Assembly: GCA_900753325.1 (NCBI GenBank) | Contig: CAADYO010000008.1 | Location: 1 to 49,541 of the forward strand | DNA: 49,541 bases | Source of the DNA: Bacilli bacterium | GTDB taxonomy: Bacteria; Bacillota_I; Bacilli_A; RF39; UBA660 | Reading direction: 5' to 3' | Shown here: piece after piece, positions 1-8,181 of the stretch | How positions within the stretch are numbered: position 1 is the first letter of the stretch | How the letters are laid out: the number at the start of each line of letters is the position of its first letter | The notes under the pieces: model-generated | Databases searched by the model: none | Told to the model about the DNA's origin: nothing | Seen by the model: the letters and a program-made list of their open reading frames with translations, nothing else | Translations under genes and position numbers: made by a program

Positions 1-440
1 AGTTATATTATTATTACAATAATATTAATTATGATGATAATCGGTTTAGGATAGAAATCAAACATTCTGTTTCTGGTACACATAGTGAAGTATTTAATCA
101 CGGTGTTAATGTTTATAGTAATAAACTTACATATGATGTTTCTGGAATTGTTCCAAAGTCAAGTGAAAAGTGTATTTGTAATCAAGAAAATCAAATTATT
201 AATCTGGAAAATGGTAAAAGTACTATTTGTCCTAATTTACTTATTGATAATTACGATGTTATAAGTAATCATGCCGCATATATAGGCAAATTTAAGGATG
301 AGATACTATTTTATATGATGAGTAGAGGAATATCTGTTCAAGTAGCATATAGATTATTACTTAATGGTTTTTTAGTTAATACTGATAGTATTGATATTAG
401 CAAAATTTCAGATTTTATAAATGAAATTGAAAAGATTTAG
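1..440 (+). CDS. sufD: SufD-like Fe-S cluster assembly scaffold subunit, 3' end only
   Basis: This is the C-terminal 145 codons of a SufB/SufD-family protein, cut off by the window start (first full codon at position 3, stop TAG at 438). The last third carries the family signature: an NHAAYIGK stretch, then LFYMMSRGIS and a LLLNGFL segment, equivalent to the conserved SHxATVGK...FYLMSRGI...GF helix of SufB and SufD. SufD normally pairs with SufB and the ATPase SufC as the scaffold on which Fe-S clusters are built. The full-length SufB lies at 2599-3912, so this copy is most simply SufD; sufC would be expected just upstream. A GGAGGTGAT ribosome site for sufS starts right after the stop, so the genes are co-transcribed. 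The SufD rather than SufB identity rests on context. Confidence 0.85.
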   Translation, partial: LYYYYNNINYDDNRFRIEIKHSVSGTHSEVFNHGVNVYSNKLTYDVSGIVPKSSEKCICNQENQIINLENGKSTICPNLLIDNYDVISNHAAYIGKFKDEILFYMMSRGISVQVAYRLLLNGFLVNTDSIDISKISDFINEIEKI

Positions 441-451
441 GAGGTGATATT

Positions 452-1648
452 TTGAATAGAGAAGATTTTCCTATGTTGAAGGAGAACATTGTTTACTTTG
501 ATAATGGAGCTACTACATTAAAGCCAAAATGCGTCGTTGCTGCTATGGATAAATATTATTTAGAACATACTTCTAATATTCATAGAGGTGATTATGATGC
601 TGCTATTATAACTAATGAATTGTATGATGGTACAAGAGATGTAGTTAGAAAGTTTATCAATTGTAGAGCAGAAGATGATGTTGTGTTTACCTCTGGTACT
701 ACAATGTCTATTAATATGATTGTCTTTGGCTATATGAAGAATCATTTAAAGGCGGGTGATGAGGTTTTACTTACAAAGTCTGAACATGCGTCTAATGTTT
801 TACCTTGGCTAAAACTTAGTGAAGAAATTGGTATAGTTGTTAAATATATGGATTTAGATAGTGATTATTCACTAACAGTTTCTAGTGTTTTAAATAGTAT
901 TACAGATAGGACAAAAGTTATTTCAATTGCTCATGTTACTAATGTAATTGGAGATATTAGAGATGTTTATGCTATAGGAGAAATTTGTAAAAGTAAAAAT
1001 ATATTGTTTTGTGTAGATGGAGCTCAAAGTGTACCACATCTTAAAGTTGACTTTCAAAAAGCTAATATGGATTTTTTAAGTTTTTCTGGACATAAGATGT
1101 GTGGACCAACTGGAGTTGGAGTTTTAGTTGGCAAACATGAATTGTTAGAAAAGATGGAACCATTATGTTATGGTGGTGGAATGAATCAGTCATTTGAAGC
1201 CGACAATAGTTATGAATTAAAACATGCGCCTTTAAAATTAGAGGCAGGTACTCCAGCTATTGCTGAAGTTATAGGTTTAAGAAGAGCCATAGAGTATTTA
1301 ATGGATATTGGAATGGATAATATCTCTAAATATGAACAAGAATTAAAAGAATTTTTAGTGAGTGAGGTCTTAAAAATACCTAATGTTGTTTTATATAATA
1401 AGAATTCTAAGTCTGGAATATTGGCATTTAATATTGATGGAGTTTTTGCTCAAGAAAGTTCAATATATTTAAACCATTATCATATATATGTTAGAGCAGG
1501 AAATCATTGTACAAAAATGCTTAAGGATGAGATTAACGTTAAAAATACAGTTAGAGTTAGTATGTATTTTTATAATACAAAAGAAGATGTTTTAAAATTG
1601 ATTGATGCCTTAAAGGGTAGTAAAGATATATTTAAGATAGTTCTTTAG
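452..1648 (+). CDS. sufS: Cysteine desulfurase SufS
   Basis: PLP-dependent group II cysteine desulfurase (398 aa, usual SufS length). It takes sulfur from L-cysteine as an enzyme persulfide for Fe-S cluster assembly. Visible residues are the Schiff-base lysine K215 in SGHK, H112 stacking on PLP, D189 in the DGAQ motif contacting the pyridine nitrogen, and the catalytic C353 in the RAGNHC loop near the C terminus. The start is a TTG at 452, chosen because GGAGGTGAT lies just upstream and the protein begins directly with the family N terminus. It sits between sufD and sufU with only 8 nt to the next gene, matching the usual pairing of SufS with the sulfur acceptor SufU in Bacillota. Confidence 0.97.
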   Translation: MNREDFPMLKENIVYFDNGATTLKPKCVVAAMDKYYLEHTSNIHRGDYDAAIITNELYDGTRDVVRKFINCRAEDDVVFTSGTTMSINMIVFGYMKNHLKAGDEVLLTKSEHASNVLPWLKLSEEIGIVVKYMDLDSDYSLTVSSVLNSITDRTKVISIAHVTNVIGDIRDVYAIGEICKSKNILFCVDGAQSVPHLKVDFQKANMDFLSFSGHKMCGPTGVGVLVGKHELLEKMEPLCYGGGMNQSFEADNSYELKHAPLKLEAGTPAIAEVIGLRRAIEYLMDIGMDNISKYEQELKEFLVSEVLKIPNVVLYNKNSKSGILAFNIDGVFAQESSIYLNHYHIYVRAGNHCTKMLKDEINVKNTVRVSMYFYNTKEDVLKLIDALKGSKDIFKIVL

Positions 1649-1656
1649 GAGGTTTC

Positions 1657-2079
1657 ATGAATAATGATTTAAGAAGAGAAATAATTTTAGATAATTATCA
1701 GGATCCAATGAATAAGGGTTTAAAAGATGATGATAGTTATATAAAAGTTAATACTAATAGTGAGAGTTGTATTGATAATTTGGATGTTATGATGAAAGTT
1801 GTTGATAATAAAATAGAAGATATTTGCTTTGATGGAGAAGCTTGTGCTATTAGTACTTCAGCTACTTCTATTATGATTAGAAGTTTGATTGGGAAAAGTG
1901 TTGATGAAGCCTTAAAGATACTTGAGAATTATCAGAATATGATTAATGAAAAAGAATATGATAAGGAGTTGCTAGGTGAATTAAATGTTTATGATGAAAT
2001 ATGTAGGCAACCTAATAGAAAGAATTGTGCTCTTATTCCTTATAGAGCAATGATGAGTATTTTGAAGGAGTTAAAGTAA
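1657..2079 (+). CDS. sufU: Zinc-dependent sulfurtransferase SufU
   Basis: SufU/IscU-fold protein of 140 aa. In Bacillota SufU is a zinc protein that receives sulfur from SufS and hands it to the SufBCD scaffold. The zinc-site residues of the family are present: C38 and D40 in SCID, C63 in GEACAIS, and C124 in the NCALIPY segment near the C terminus. The ribosome site AGGAGG lies just before the ATG and overlaps the end of sufS. The last base of its stop codon is shared with the ATG of the following unknown gene (TAATG), suggesting translational coupling. Confidence 0.95.
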   Translation: MNNDLRREIILDNYQDPMNKGLKDDDSYIKVNTNSESCIDNLDVMMKVVDNKIEDICFDGEACAISTSATSIMIRSLIGKSVDEALKILENYQNMINEKEYDKELLGELNVYDEICRQPNRKNCALIPYRAMMSILKELK

Positions 2080-2591
2080 TGGGAATTGATACAAGTAAAA
2101 TTAAATTGGCTGAATTAAAATATTTTGATGAGAAACATAATGGGGTTGAATTTACAGAGCCGCAGTCACTTGGAATATTGTTTTTTGTAAAAGGCAGATA
2201 TGTAAATTTATTTGAACCTGGTGAGTGTTATCCTGTTTTTAAAAGAAATAGATTTTATGGTTGTTTTGATGGTAATGGTAGTCAATATGGTACGAAATTA
2301 GAAATTGCATCTGGTGAGGCTATAACTGGACCTTGTTGGGTTTTAAGAGATGTAGATTTTAAAGATGCATTCGGAAAATCTATTGTCGATTATGAAGATA
2401 TAGAGGACTATGTGTTGGGTTCTGATGATTTCTTTAAAGATCGTATGAAGATAGCTTTGGAACGATTAGAAAAATTTAGAAGACCTGCTAAAATGATGAA
2501 GATAATTAACCGTGATATGGATAAAACTATTGAAATGGAAGAGTTCTTTCTTGATAGAGGTCATAAAGTACAAAAAGTAAAAAAAGGTTGA
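2079..2591 (+). CDS. Uncharacterised protein inside the suf operon
   Basis: A 170-aa soluble protein with no signal peptide or membrane segment, placed between sufU and sufB and coupled to sufU by a 1-nt overlap. I do not recognise the family. The sequence is mixed alpha/beta with many aromatics and acidic residues. The N-terminal half has a glycine-rich, beta-looking part (around residues 65-90: RFYGCFDGNGSQYG), then a GPCWVLRD stretch near residue 85, and the C-terminal third (about 110-170) is charged and probably helical. It has only two cysteines, at about 67 and 86, with no CxxC pair, so it is not an obvious Fe-S or zinc protein. The position suggests a role in Fe-S assembly or its control, but this is inference from context only. 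sufB follows 7 nt after the stop. Confidence 0.8.
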   Translation: MGIDTSKIKLAELKYFDEKHNGVEFTEPQSLGILFFVKGRYVNLFEPGECYPVFKRNRFYGCFDGNGSQYGTKLEIASGEAITGPCWVLRDVDFKDAFGKSIVDYEDIEDYVLGSDDFFKDRMKIALERLEKFRRPAKMMKIINRDMDKTIEMEEFFLDRGHKVQKVKKG

Positions 2592-2598
2592 TGATAAT

Positions 2599-3912
2599 AT
2601 GGAGATTAAGGGAATTGATAGAGAAAAAGTTGAAACAATTTCTAATATAAAAAAAGAAGATTCTTGGATTAGAGATTTTAGATTAGATAGTTATAATAAA
2701 TTTAATAATCTTAAAATGCCCGAATTTGGTCCTAAGGTCGACTTGGATTTTTCTTCAATTATATACTATAAGTCTAATGTACAAGATGAGGCAATTAAAA
2801 GTGACTGGAATAATGTTTTAAAACCGGTTGTTGATGAACTTGATTCACTTGGTGTTTTGGAAAGTGAAAAACATCTTGGTGGTATGGGTGTTCAATATGA
2901 AAGTGAAGTTATTTATCATAGTATGTTAGAAGAACTTGAAAAAAAGAAGGTTATTTTTACTTCAATAGAGATGGCTATGAAAATGTATCCTGATTTGGTA
3001 AAAAAATATTTTGGAAAGATTGTTAATAATGGTGAAAATAAGTTTGCTGCTTTAAATGGAGCTGTTTTTTCTGGAGGAAGTTTTATATATGTTCCACCTA
3101 ATACTAAGTTGGATAGACCGTTACAAAGTTATTTTAGAATTAATAGTAAAAACATGGGACAGTTTGAAAGAACTTTGATAATAGTTGATGATAATAGCGA
3201 TTTACATTATATTGAAGGATGTACGGCACCTACTTATAGTGAATCTTCATTGCATGCTGCTGTTGTTGAAATATATGTTGGTAAAAATAGTAAGTGTCGT
3301 TATTCGACTATTCAAAACTGGGCTACTAATGTTTATAATTTGGTTACTAAAAGAGCTTTGGTAGATGAAAATGGTACTATGGAGTGGATTGATGGTAATA
3401 TTGGTAGTAAAGTAACAATGAAATATCCTTGCTGTGTACTTAAAGGTGATAATTCTAATGGTACTTGTATTACGATTAGTGTTGCATCTTCTAATCAAGA
3501 GCAAGATTCTGGGGCGAGAATGATTCATTTAGGTAAAAATACTAAAAGTAATATTATTTCTAAGAGTATTGCTAGAAATGGTGGTAATGCAACTTATCGT
3601 GGTAAGGTTTTAATTAATGCTGGTGCTACTAATAGTATTGGCAATGTTAAATGCGATACACTTATTTTAGATGAAAAATCTAAAAGTGATACAATTCCTG
3701 TTAATTCTTGTTTTAACCTTAGTAGTAGTATTGAACATGAAGCTACTGTTTCTAAAATAAGTGATGATAATTTATTTTATTTAATGAGTCGTGGTATTTC
3801 AGAAGAAAGAGCTATGGAACTTATTGTATTAGGATTCTTAGAGAGATTTAGAGAAGAGTTACCTATGGAATATGCTGTTGAATTAAATCAGTTGATAAAG
3901 AGAAATTTATAG
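2599..3912 (+). CDS. sufB: Fe-S cluster scaffold subunit SufB
   Basis: SufB (437 aa, somewhat shorter than the usual ~465), core of the SufBCD scaffold where Fe-S clusters are assembled. Family features include GGMGVQYESEVIYH in the N-terminal third, the FSGGSFIYVPPN segment around residue 155, the long right-handed beta-helix core, and the C-terminal LMSRGISEERAMELIVLGF helix shared with SufD. It is the last gene of the operon: a strong hairpin plus T-run follows within 40 nt. The ribosome site is weak (a GGTTGATGA stretch that overlaps the previous stop), so translation probably depends on coupling to the upstream gene. Confidence 0.95.
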   Translation: MEIKGIDREKVETISNIKKEDSWIRDFRLDSYNKFNNLKMPEFGPKVDLDFSSIIYYKSNVQDEAIKSDWNNVLKPVVDELDSLGVLESEKHLGGMGVQYESEVIYHSMLEELEKKKVIFTSIEMAMKMYPDLVKKYFGKIVNNGENKFAALNGAVFSGGSFIYVPPNTKLDRPLQSYFRINSKNMGQFERTLIIVDDNSDLHYIEGCTAPTYSESSLHAAVVEIYVGKNSKCRYSTIQNWATNVYNLVTKRALVDENGTMEWIDGNIGSKVTMKYPCCVLKGDNSNGTCITISVASSNQEQDSGARMIHLGKNTKSNIISKSIARNGGNATYRGKVLINAGATNSIGNVKCDTLILDEKSKSDTIPVNSCFNLSSSIEHEATVSKISDDNLFYLMSRGISEERAMELIVLGFLERFREELPMEYAVELNQLIKRNL

Positions 3913-3950
3913 TAAAGTTGTTTTTTTAACAATATATGTATTTAAGAAAG

Positions 3951-3981
3951 AAGAAATCTGTGTTAAGGATTTCTTTTTTTT
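3951..3981 (+). terminator. Intrinsic terminator of the suf operon
   Basis: Perfect 8-bp stem AAGAAATC / GATTTCTT with a 9-nt loop, followed by a run of eight T. It lies 38 nt after the sufB stop and before the ssb promoter. Confidence 0.85.
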
Positions 3982-4017
3982 GTTTTTATTTTGGCTTAAA
4001 TTCTTAATTTTGGTGAT

Positions 4018-4046
4018 TTGAAGAATTCTATTTCTTTTAATATTAT
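4018..4046 (+). promoter_or_regulatory. Sigma-A type promoter of ssb
   Basis: TTGAAG (-35) and TATTAT (-10) separated by exactly 17 nt, 24 nt upstream of the ssb start and downstream of the suf terminator. Confidence 0.6.
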
Positions 4047-4069
4047 ATGTCTTAGAAAGGAGGTGAAAT

Positions 4070-4402
4070 ATGTTAAACCAAATAGTTTTGGTTGGTAGGC
4101 TTACTAAAAACATAAATGTTAATAAATCAGAAAACGGTGTAAAACTTGCAACTATTAGTTTAGCTATTCCTAGAAGTTTTAAGAATATGGAAGGAACATA
4201 TGATACAGATTTTATAGATTGTGTGGCTTTCGAAAATGTAGCTGAAAATACAGCGACTTATTGTTCTAAAGGTGATATTGTTGGAATAAAAGGTAGAGTA
4301 CAATCTAGAGTTATTGAAAAGGATGGAAAAAAGGAGTATTTAATGGATGTCGTTGCAGAAAAAGTAACATTTTTGTCTAGCAGAAAAAAAGATAATGAAT
4401 AA
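4070..4402 (+). CDS. ssb: Single-stranded DNA-binding protein, short form
   Basis: OB-fold SSB of 110 aa, starting MLNQIVLVGRLTK as in bacterial SSBs, with the FIDCVAFENVAENTATYCSKG core and a GRVQSR segment. It stops straight after the OB fold (ends RKKDNE): there is no glycine/glutamine-rich linker and no acidic DDDIPF-type tip that normally recruits repair and replication partners. This resembles the short competence-type SsbB of B. subtilis (113 aa). A full-length replicative SSB may be encoded elsewhere. AAAGGAGGTG gives a strong ribosome site. It is a single-gene transcription unit, with its own promoter upstream and a terminator directly after. Confidence 0.93.
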   Translation: MLNQIVLVGRLTKNINVNKSENGVKLATISLAIPRSFKNMEGTYDTDFIDCVAFENVAENTATYCSKGDIVGIKGRVQSRVIEKDGKKEYLMDVVAEKVTFLSSRKKDNE

Positions 4403-4413
4403 TATAATAAGAT

Positions 4414-4436
4414 AAAGCAGAATAATCTGCTTTTTT
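4414..4436 (+). terminator. Intrinsic terminator of ssb
   Basis: 8-bp perfect stem AAAGCAGA / TCTGCTTT with an ATAA tetraloop and a T-run, 12 nt after the ssb stop. Confidence 0.85.
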
Positions 4437-4520
4437 CATTTTTTGATATATAATCAAATATAAAAAATTCAAGGTGAAAAAGGCAATTTGAAAATATTTA
4501 GTATTAATGAATTAATAAAG

Positions 4521-4547
4521 TACCGGAAACTGGTATTTTTGTTTTTT
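4521..4547 (+). terminator. Possible weak terminator or attenuator before the GNAT gene
   Basis: Short stem TACCG / TGGTA (one G-U pair) with a GAAAC loop followed by TTTTTGTTTTTT. The 4437-4520 part before it is AT-rich with no open frame I can support. It may end a short transcript or act in the leader of the next gene. Confidence 0.35.
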
Positions 4548-4575
4548 ATGTGATATATTTATACTAGGTGATACT

Positions 4576-4983
4576 ATGATAGATGTTAGAGAATATGAAA
4601 TGACAGATTATTTTGATGTTTCCAGAATATTAAAGGAAGCATTTGATGTTAGCAAAGCTAATGTTAATCCAGATGACAATTATAAAGAATTAGTAGCAAC
4701 AATAGATAATAAGCCAGTCGGATATTTAGTTCTTACTAAGGTTTTAGATTTAGTGAAAGGAAAACCGTACTTTTTAGTTGACTATGTATGTGTTGATAGT
4801 AATTATCGCAATTTGGGTATAGGTTATAAATTGATGGATAAGGTATTAGAAATTGCATCTAGTTATGATGGTTTATATATTGAACTTACCTCAAGAAGAG
4901 AAAGAGTAGCGGCACATCATTTATATGAAAAAGCTGGTTATGTAAGACGAGATTCTTTTATTTATAGGAGGGTATTACAATGA
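4576..4983 (+). CDS. GNAT-family N-acetyltransferase
   Basis: 135-aa GCN5-related acetyltransferase. The acetyl-CoA binding motif A is clear: a strand ending VDYVCVDSNYR followed by NLGIGYKLMDKVLEIA (R/QxxGxG/A type, here RNLGIG). Motif B ends HHLYEKAGYVRR, also typical. The substrate (small molecule or protein N terminus) cannot be told. The start ATG has an AGGTGAT site 3 nt upstream. The stop overlaps the start of the phosphorylase by 4 nt (ATGA), so the two genes are translated together; any functional link is inferred only from this. Confidence 0.9.
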   Translation: MIDVREYEMTDYFDVSRILKEAFDVSKANVNPDDNYKELVATIDNKPVGYLVLTKVLDLVKGKPYFLVDYVCVDSNYRNLGIGYKLMDKVLEIASSYDGLYIELTSRRERVAAHHLYEKAGYVRRDSFIYRRVLQ

Positions 4984-6206
4984 TTGTTGATATAATTAAT
5001 AAGAAGAGAATTGGTTTAGAGTTATCTTATAAAGAACTTTCTTTTTTCTTTAATGGTTATTTGAATGGGGAAGTTAAGGATTATCAAATGTCTAGTTTAC
5101 TTATGGCAATTTGCATTAATGGTATGACTGATGATGAAATATTTTCTTTGACTAAAATTTTTATTGATTCTGGTGATATACTTGATTTTTCTGAAATACC
5201 TGGTATAAAAGTAGATAAGCATTCAACAGGAGGAGTGGGTGATAAAACTACTTTAATTATTGCTCCAATAGTTGCTTCTTTAGGTGTCCCTGTTGTTAAA
5301 ATGAGTGGTAGGGGATTAGGCTATACTGGTGGAACTATTGATAAGTTAGAGAGTATAAAAGGTTTTAATATAGCTTTGAGTGATAATCAGGTATTTAAGC
5401 AAGTTAGTGATATTGGGGTTGTTGTTACTGGGCAAACAGCAGATTTGGCTCCTATGGATAAGGCTATTTATGCACTGAGAGATGTTACGGGTACTGTTTC
5501 ATCAATTCCTTTAATTGCTTCTAGTATTATGAGTAAAAAGATAGCATCTGGTGCTGACAAAATTTTAATTGATATTAAAGTTGGTAATGGGGCACTTTTA
5601 CAAAAGAAGAGTGATGCTAATAAACTTAGTGATTTAATGAAAAAAATTGGTAAATTTTATAATAGAGAAGTAAGAACAATTATTAGTGATATGAATGTAC
5701 CATTAGGACATGCAATTGGAAATAGTATTGAAGTAATGGAAGCTATAAAAGTTTTAAAAGGTGAAGAGGTTAATACTAACTTAGTTGATTTATGTATTGA
5801 ACTTGCTACTGAAATGGTTAGTATGGGTAAAAATATAGATAGAGCTGTTGCTTATGATGAAGTTGTTGATAGTATTAAATCGCTTAAAGCATATAATAAA
5901 TTTTTAGAGTTAGTTAAGACTCAAGGTGGAAAAATTGATTCTTTAAGATTGAGTGATAATATTATTGAAATGGAATCTGTTGAGTCTGGTGTTGTTAAAA
6001 ATATTAATGCATTAGAACTTGGTAAATTATCAGTAGCTCTTGGTGCTGGTAGAGTTAATAAGGAAGATAAAATAAATTATAATGTTGGAATTTATCTAAA
6101 TAAATTAGTTGGTGATACGGTTAAAAAAGGTGATACTTTAGCTACTATTTATTACGATAAAAAAGTTGATTTAAGTAAATTTGATGACATTTTTACTATT
6201 AAATAA
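4980..6206 (+). CDS. pdp: Pyrimidine-nucleoside (thymidine) phosphorylase
   Basis: Salvage enzyme that splits thymidine/uridine with phosphate to give the base and (deoxy)ribose 1-phosphate. Residues 80-90 (KHSTGGVGDKT) form the phosphate loop. Residues 109-124 (SGRGLGYTGGTIDKLE) are the family signature. R164, S179 and K183 match the pyrimidine-contacting Arg, Ser and Lys. At 408 aa it is about 25 residues shorter than B. subtilis Pdp (434 aa), with the loss in the C-terminal alpha/beta domain, which still ends in the GDTVKKGDTLATIY lipoyl-like hairpin. It could be called deoA; the Bacillota enzyme usually accepts both uridine and thymidine. Confidence 0.94.
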   Translation: MIVDIINKKRIGLELSYKELSFFFNGYLNGEVKDYQMSSLLMAICINGMTDDEIFSLTKIFIDSGDILDFSEIPGIKVDKHSTGGVGDKTTLIIAPIVASLGVPVVKMSGRGLGYTGGTIDKLESIKGFNIALSDNQVFKQVSDIGVVVTGQTADLAPMDKAIYALRDVTGTVSSIPLIASSIMSKKIASGADKILIDIKVGNGALLQKKSDANKLSDLMKKIGKFYNREVRTIISDMNVPLGHAIGNSIEVMEAIKVLKGEEVNTNLVDLCIELATEMVSMGKNIDRAVAYDEVVDSIKSLKAYNKFLELVKTQGGKIDSLRLSDNIIEMESVESGVVKNINALELGKLSVALGAGRVNKEDKINYNVGIYLNKLVGDTVKKGDTLATIYYDKKVDLSKFDDIFTIK

Positions 6207-6214
6207 AAAAATAG

Positions 6215-6242
6215 TTTGAAAATTATAAATTTATGGTATAAT
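6215..6242 (+). promoter_or_regulatory. Promoter of the adhesin-sortase operon (extended -10)
   Basis: TTTGAA or TTGAAA at 6215-6221 with a 15-16 nt spacer to TATAAT at 6237-6242. The TGG before it makes a TGnTATAAT extended -10. It lies between the pdp stop and the adhesin start, without an obvious terminator between pdp and this gene. Confidence 0.6.
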
Positions 6243-6267
6243 AATTTATATAAAGGTAGGGTGTTTT

Positions 6268-7524
6268 ATGGAAAAAATATATGTGGAAAAAAGCCAAAAA
6301 AATCAAGACAAAAAATTTTTTCAATCAAAGTCAGTAATTGGGACTTTTGCATTAGCTGTAATCGCAGTTGCTGCAATAGTAATTGCTGGTCTTAATCAAA
6401 CTTCTTATGCGATACCTGATGAGGAGGAGTTTCCAGAAAGTTTTAAAACTAGTTATGCTAAAGATAGTTTGCTTACAACTGATATAAGCGGAGGAGCAGG
6501 ATTTTCTCCTTACTATGCTACTTATGGTAATGTTACTAAGCAAATATTTTGTATGGAGCATGGAGTTAACTTTGCTGCTGATACAACTTTAAATAGAAAA
6601 GAAGCAATTAGTGATTATGGTCTATTATATTTAATGGCTAATATTTATCCTAATGTTGAATTCATGGATGGTTCAGCTAATAGAAAAGCATTTAGTAAAG
6701 AGGTTCAAACTTGGATTTCACAAGTAGCTATTTGGGAATATTTAGATGCTACAGTTACTGGTGAAGATGCAAGAAAGAATATTGCATTAACTGAAAATGA
6801 TAAAAACTTTATGGAAAAAGCTGAAGCTGTTTGCTATGGCGATGAAACAAATCCAACATGTTATAAAGTAGATGGAACTAGTTATCAATCTATTAATGGT
6901 ACTGGTGAACGTACTACTAGTAATGATAAGACTTTTTATGAAGTTTATATAAAACCTATAGTTGATGAGGCTATAGCAAATAGATCTAAGCCTAATAAGA
7001 TTTTGAAAGTTAATATGGCTGATGATATTACTGTAACGAGTGATGAAAAATATTATCAATCTTCAGAAATATCTGTTAGTGCTGATCCATCTGATTCTAA
7101 TAGTTTCCATGGATATATGGTTAAGTTAGAAGAAGCTCCTGAGGGTACAATTGTTGTTGATCCTAATGGTGAAGAAATTAAGGATTTAAATAATTTCTCT
7201 GGTAGTTCTAAGTTCTATATAAGAGTTCCAATAAATAAAGTTACTGAAGAAAATAAAACAGTTAAATTTTCTGTAACAGGTTCATTCTCTTCATATGAGG
7301 GTCATTATTATAAAGATGATAATGGTGTTGCTCAAACTGTTTCTACAGTTTATCAAGTAAATAGTAATTTCCAAACTGGAGCTGAATTTACATTAAATTA
7401 TACTCCTGAAGTTCCTGATACTGGTTTATCTACTGCTCAAACAGTTTACTTTATTGGGTTGATAGTTCTATTATCTGGTCTTGGTATTATTTATGCAAAT
7501 GTTAAACCATCTGAAAGTAAATAA
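6268..7524 (+). CDS. Sortase-anchored surface protein with a thioester-type (TQXA-like) domain
   Basis: 418-aa secreted, wall-anchored protein. Residues about 22-48 are a signal segment ending near SYA. A thioester-domain pattern follows: C95 in IFCMEHG and, about 57 residues on, Q152 in WISQVAIWEYL. In this family the Cys and the Gln of the (T/S)QxAIW motif form an internal thioester that can bond covalently to host or surface targets. The middle (about 245-375) looks like a beta-rich stalk. The C terminus is a cell-wall sorting signal: VPDTG (382-386), a hydrophobic helix and a short charged tail. VPDTG is an LPXTG variant, so a dedicated sortase is expected and is encoded next. The bond itself cannot be seen in sequence. 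Confidence 0.88.
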   Translation: MEKIYVEKSQKNQDKKFFQSKSVIGTFALAVIAVAAIVIAGLNQTSYAIPDEEEFPESFKTSYAKDSLLTTDISGGAGFSPYYATYGNVTKQIFCMEHGVNFAADTTLNRKEAISDYGLLYLMANIYPNVEFMDGSANRKAFSKEVQTWISQVAIWEYLDATVTGEDARKNIALTENDKNFMEKAEAVCYGDETNPTCYKVDGTSYQSINGTGERTTSNDKTFYEVYIKPIVDEAIANRSKPNKILKVNMADDITVTSDEKYYQSSEISVSADPSDSNSFHGYMVKLEEAPEGTIVVDPNGEEIKDLNNFSGSSKFYIRVPINKVTEENKTVKFSVTGSFSSYEGHYYKDDNGVAQTVSTVYQVNSNFQTGAEFTLNYTPEVPDTGLSTAQTVYFIGLIVLLSGLGIIYANVKPSESK

Positions 7525-8167
7525 TAAGAGTATTAGAAAGAGCCATTTACTTATAATTGGCTCTTTCCTTGTATTTTTAGGAATAGTAGTTTTGTCTTGG
7601 AATCATTTAAAAGCACTTAGAAATGTAGTTTTTTCGGATATGCAAGTTGCTATTTCTAATGGTATGCCAGATAATACTGGTGAAGTTATAATTGAGACGC
7701 CTAATGCTGAGGAGATAAATGACAGTAGTCAGGTTACTGTTCCTGAAGAGGCTCCTGCTGTTATTAATTATGATAAGTATTTAGGAGTTTTGGAAATACC
7801 AAGAATAGGATTAAAAAGAGGTTTTTATGGTACTGATTCTAGATATAATAATATCCAGTATAATGTAACTGTTATTAAAGGATCAACAATGCCAGATGTT
7901 GTTAATGGTAATTTATTGTTGATGGCACATTCTGGTAATACTTATTTAGGCTTTTTTGCTTATTTACATAGGTTACAGATTGGTAATGATGCTTACGTTA
8001 CATATAAAGGTAATAGATATCATTATAAACTGGTTAACAGATATGACGTTCCTAAGGTTGGAGTTGTAAAGGTTGTTAGAAACTTTAGTAAAACAACTTT
8101 AACTTTAATTACTTGTACTAAGGGTAGCGATACAAGTCAGACTGTTTTTGTTTTTGAATTAGTATAG
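7499..8167 (+). CDS. Sortase paired with the VPDTG surface protein
   Basis: Membrane-anchored transpeptidase that should cleave the VPDTG signal of the preceding protein and attach it to the wall. One N-terminal anchor (about residues 16-34) is followed by a linker and the sortase barrel. Catalytic H144 (LLLMAHSGN) and C206 (TLITCTKG) are present. At the position where most sortases have the active-site Arg in the next strand, this one has Q214 (TSQTVFVFEL). It resembles class D/E-like sortases more than class A or B. The start is uncertain: ATG 7499 overlaps the adhesin gene by 26 nt; a TTG at 7481 in the same frame is the alternative. Neither has a clear ribosome site, suggesting coupling to the adhesin. 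Confidence 0.88.
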   Translation: MLNHLKVNNKSIRKSHLLIIGSFLVFLGIVVLSWNHLKALRNVVFSDMQVAISNGMPDNTGEVIIETPNAEEINDSSQVTVPEEAPAVINYDKYLGVLEIPRIGLKRGFYGTDSRYNNIQYNVTVIKGSTMPDVVNGNLLLMAHSGNTYLGFFAYLHRLQIGNDAYVTYKGNRYHYKLVNRYDVPKVGVVKVVRNFSKTTLTLITCTKGSDTSQTVFVFELV

Positions 8168-8181
8168 TGGAGGTGATACTT

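Noticed and set aside
3247..3528. Minus-strand open frames inside sufB, sufS, serS, miaB, rseP and others
   Set aside because: They lie antisense within clearly coding genes, have low-complexity Ile/Ser/Thr/Asn-rich translations and no ribosome sites.
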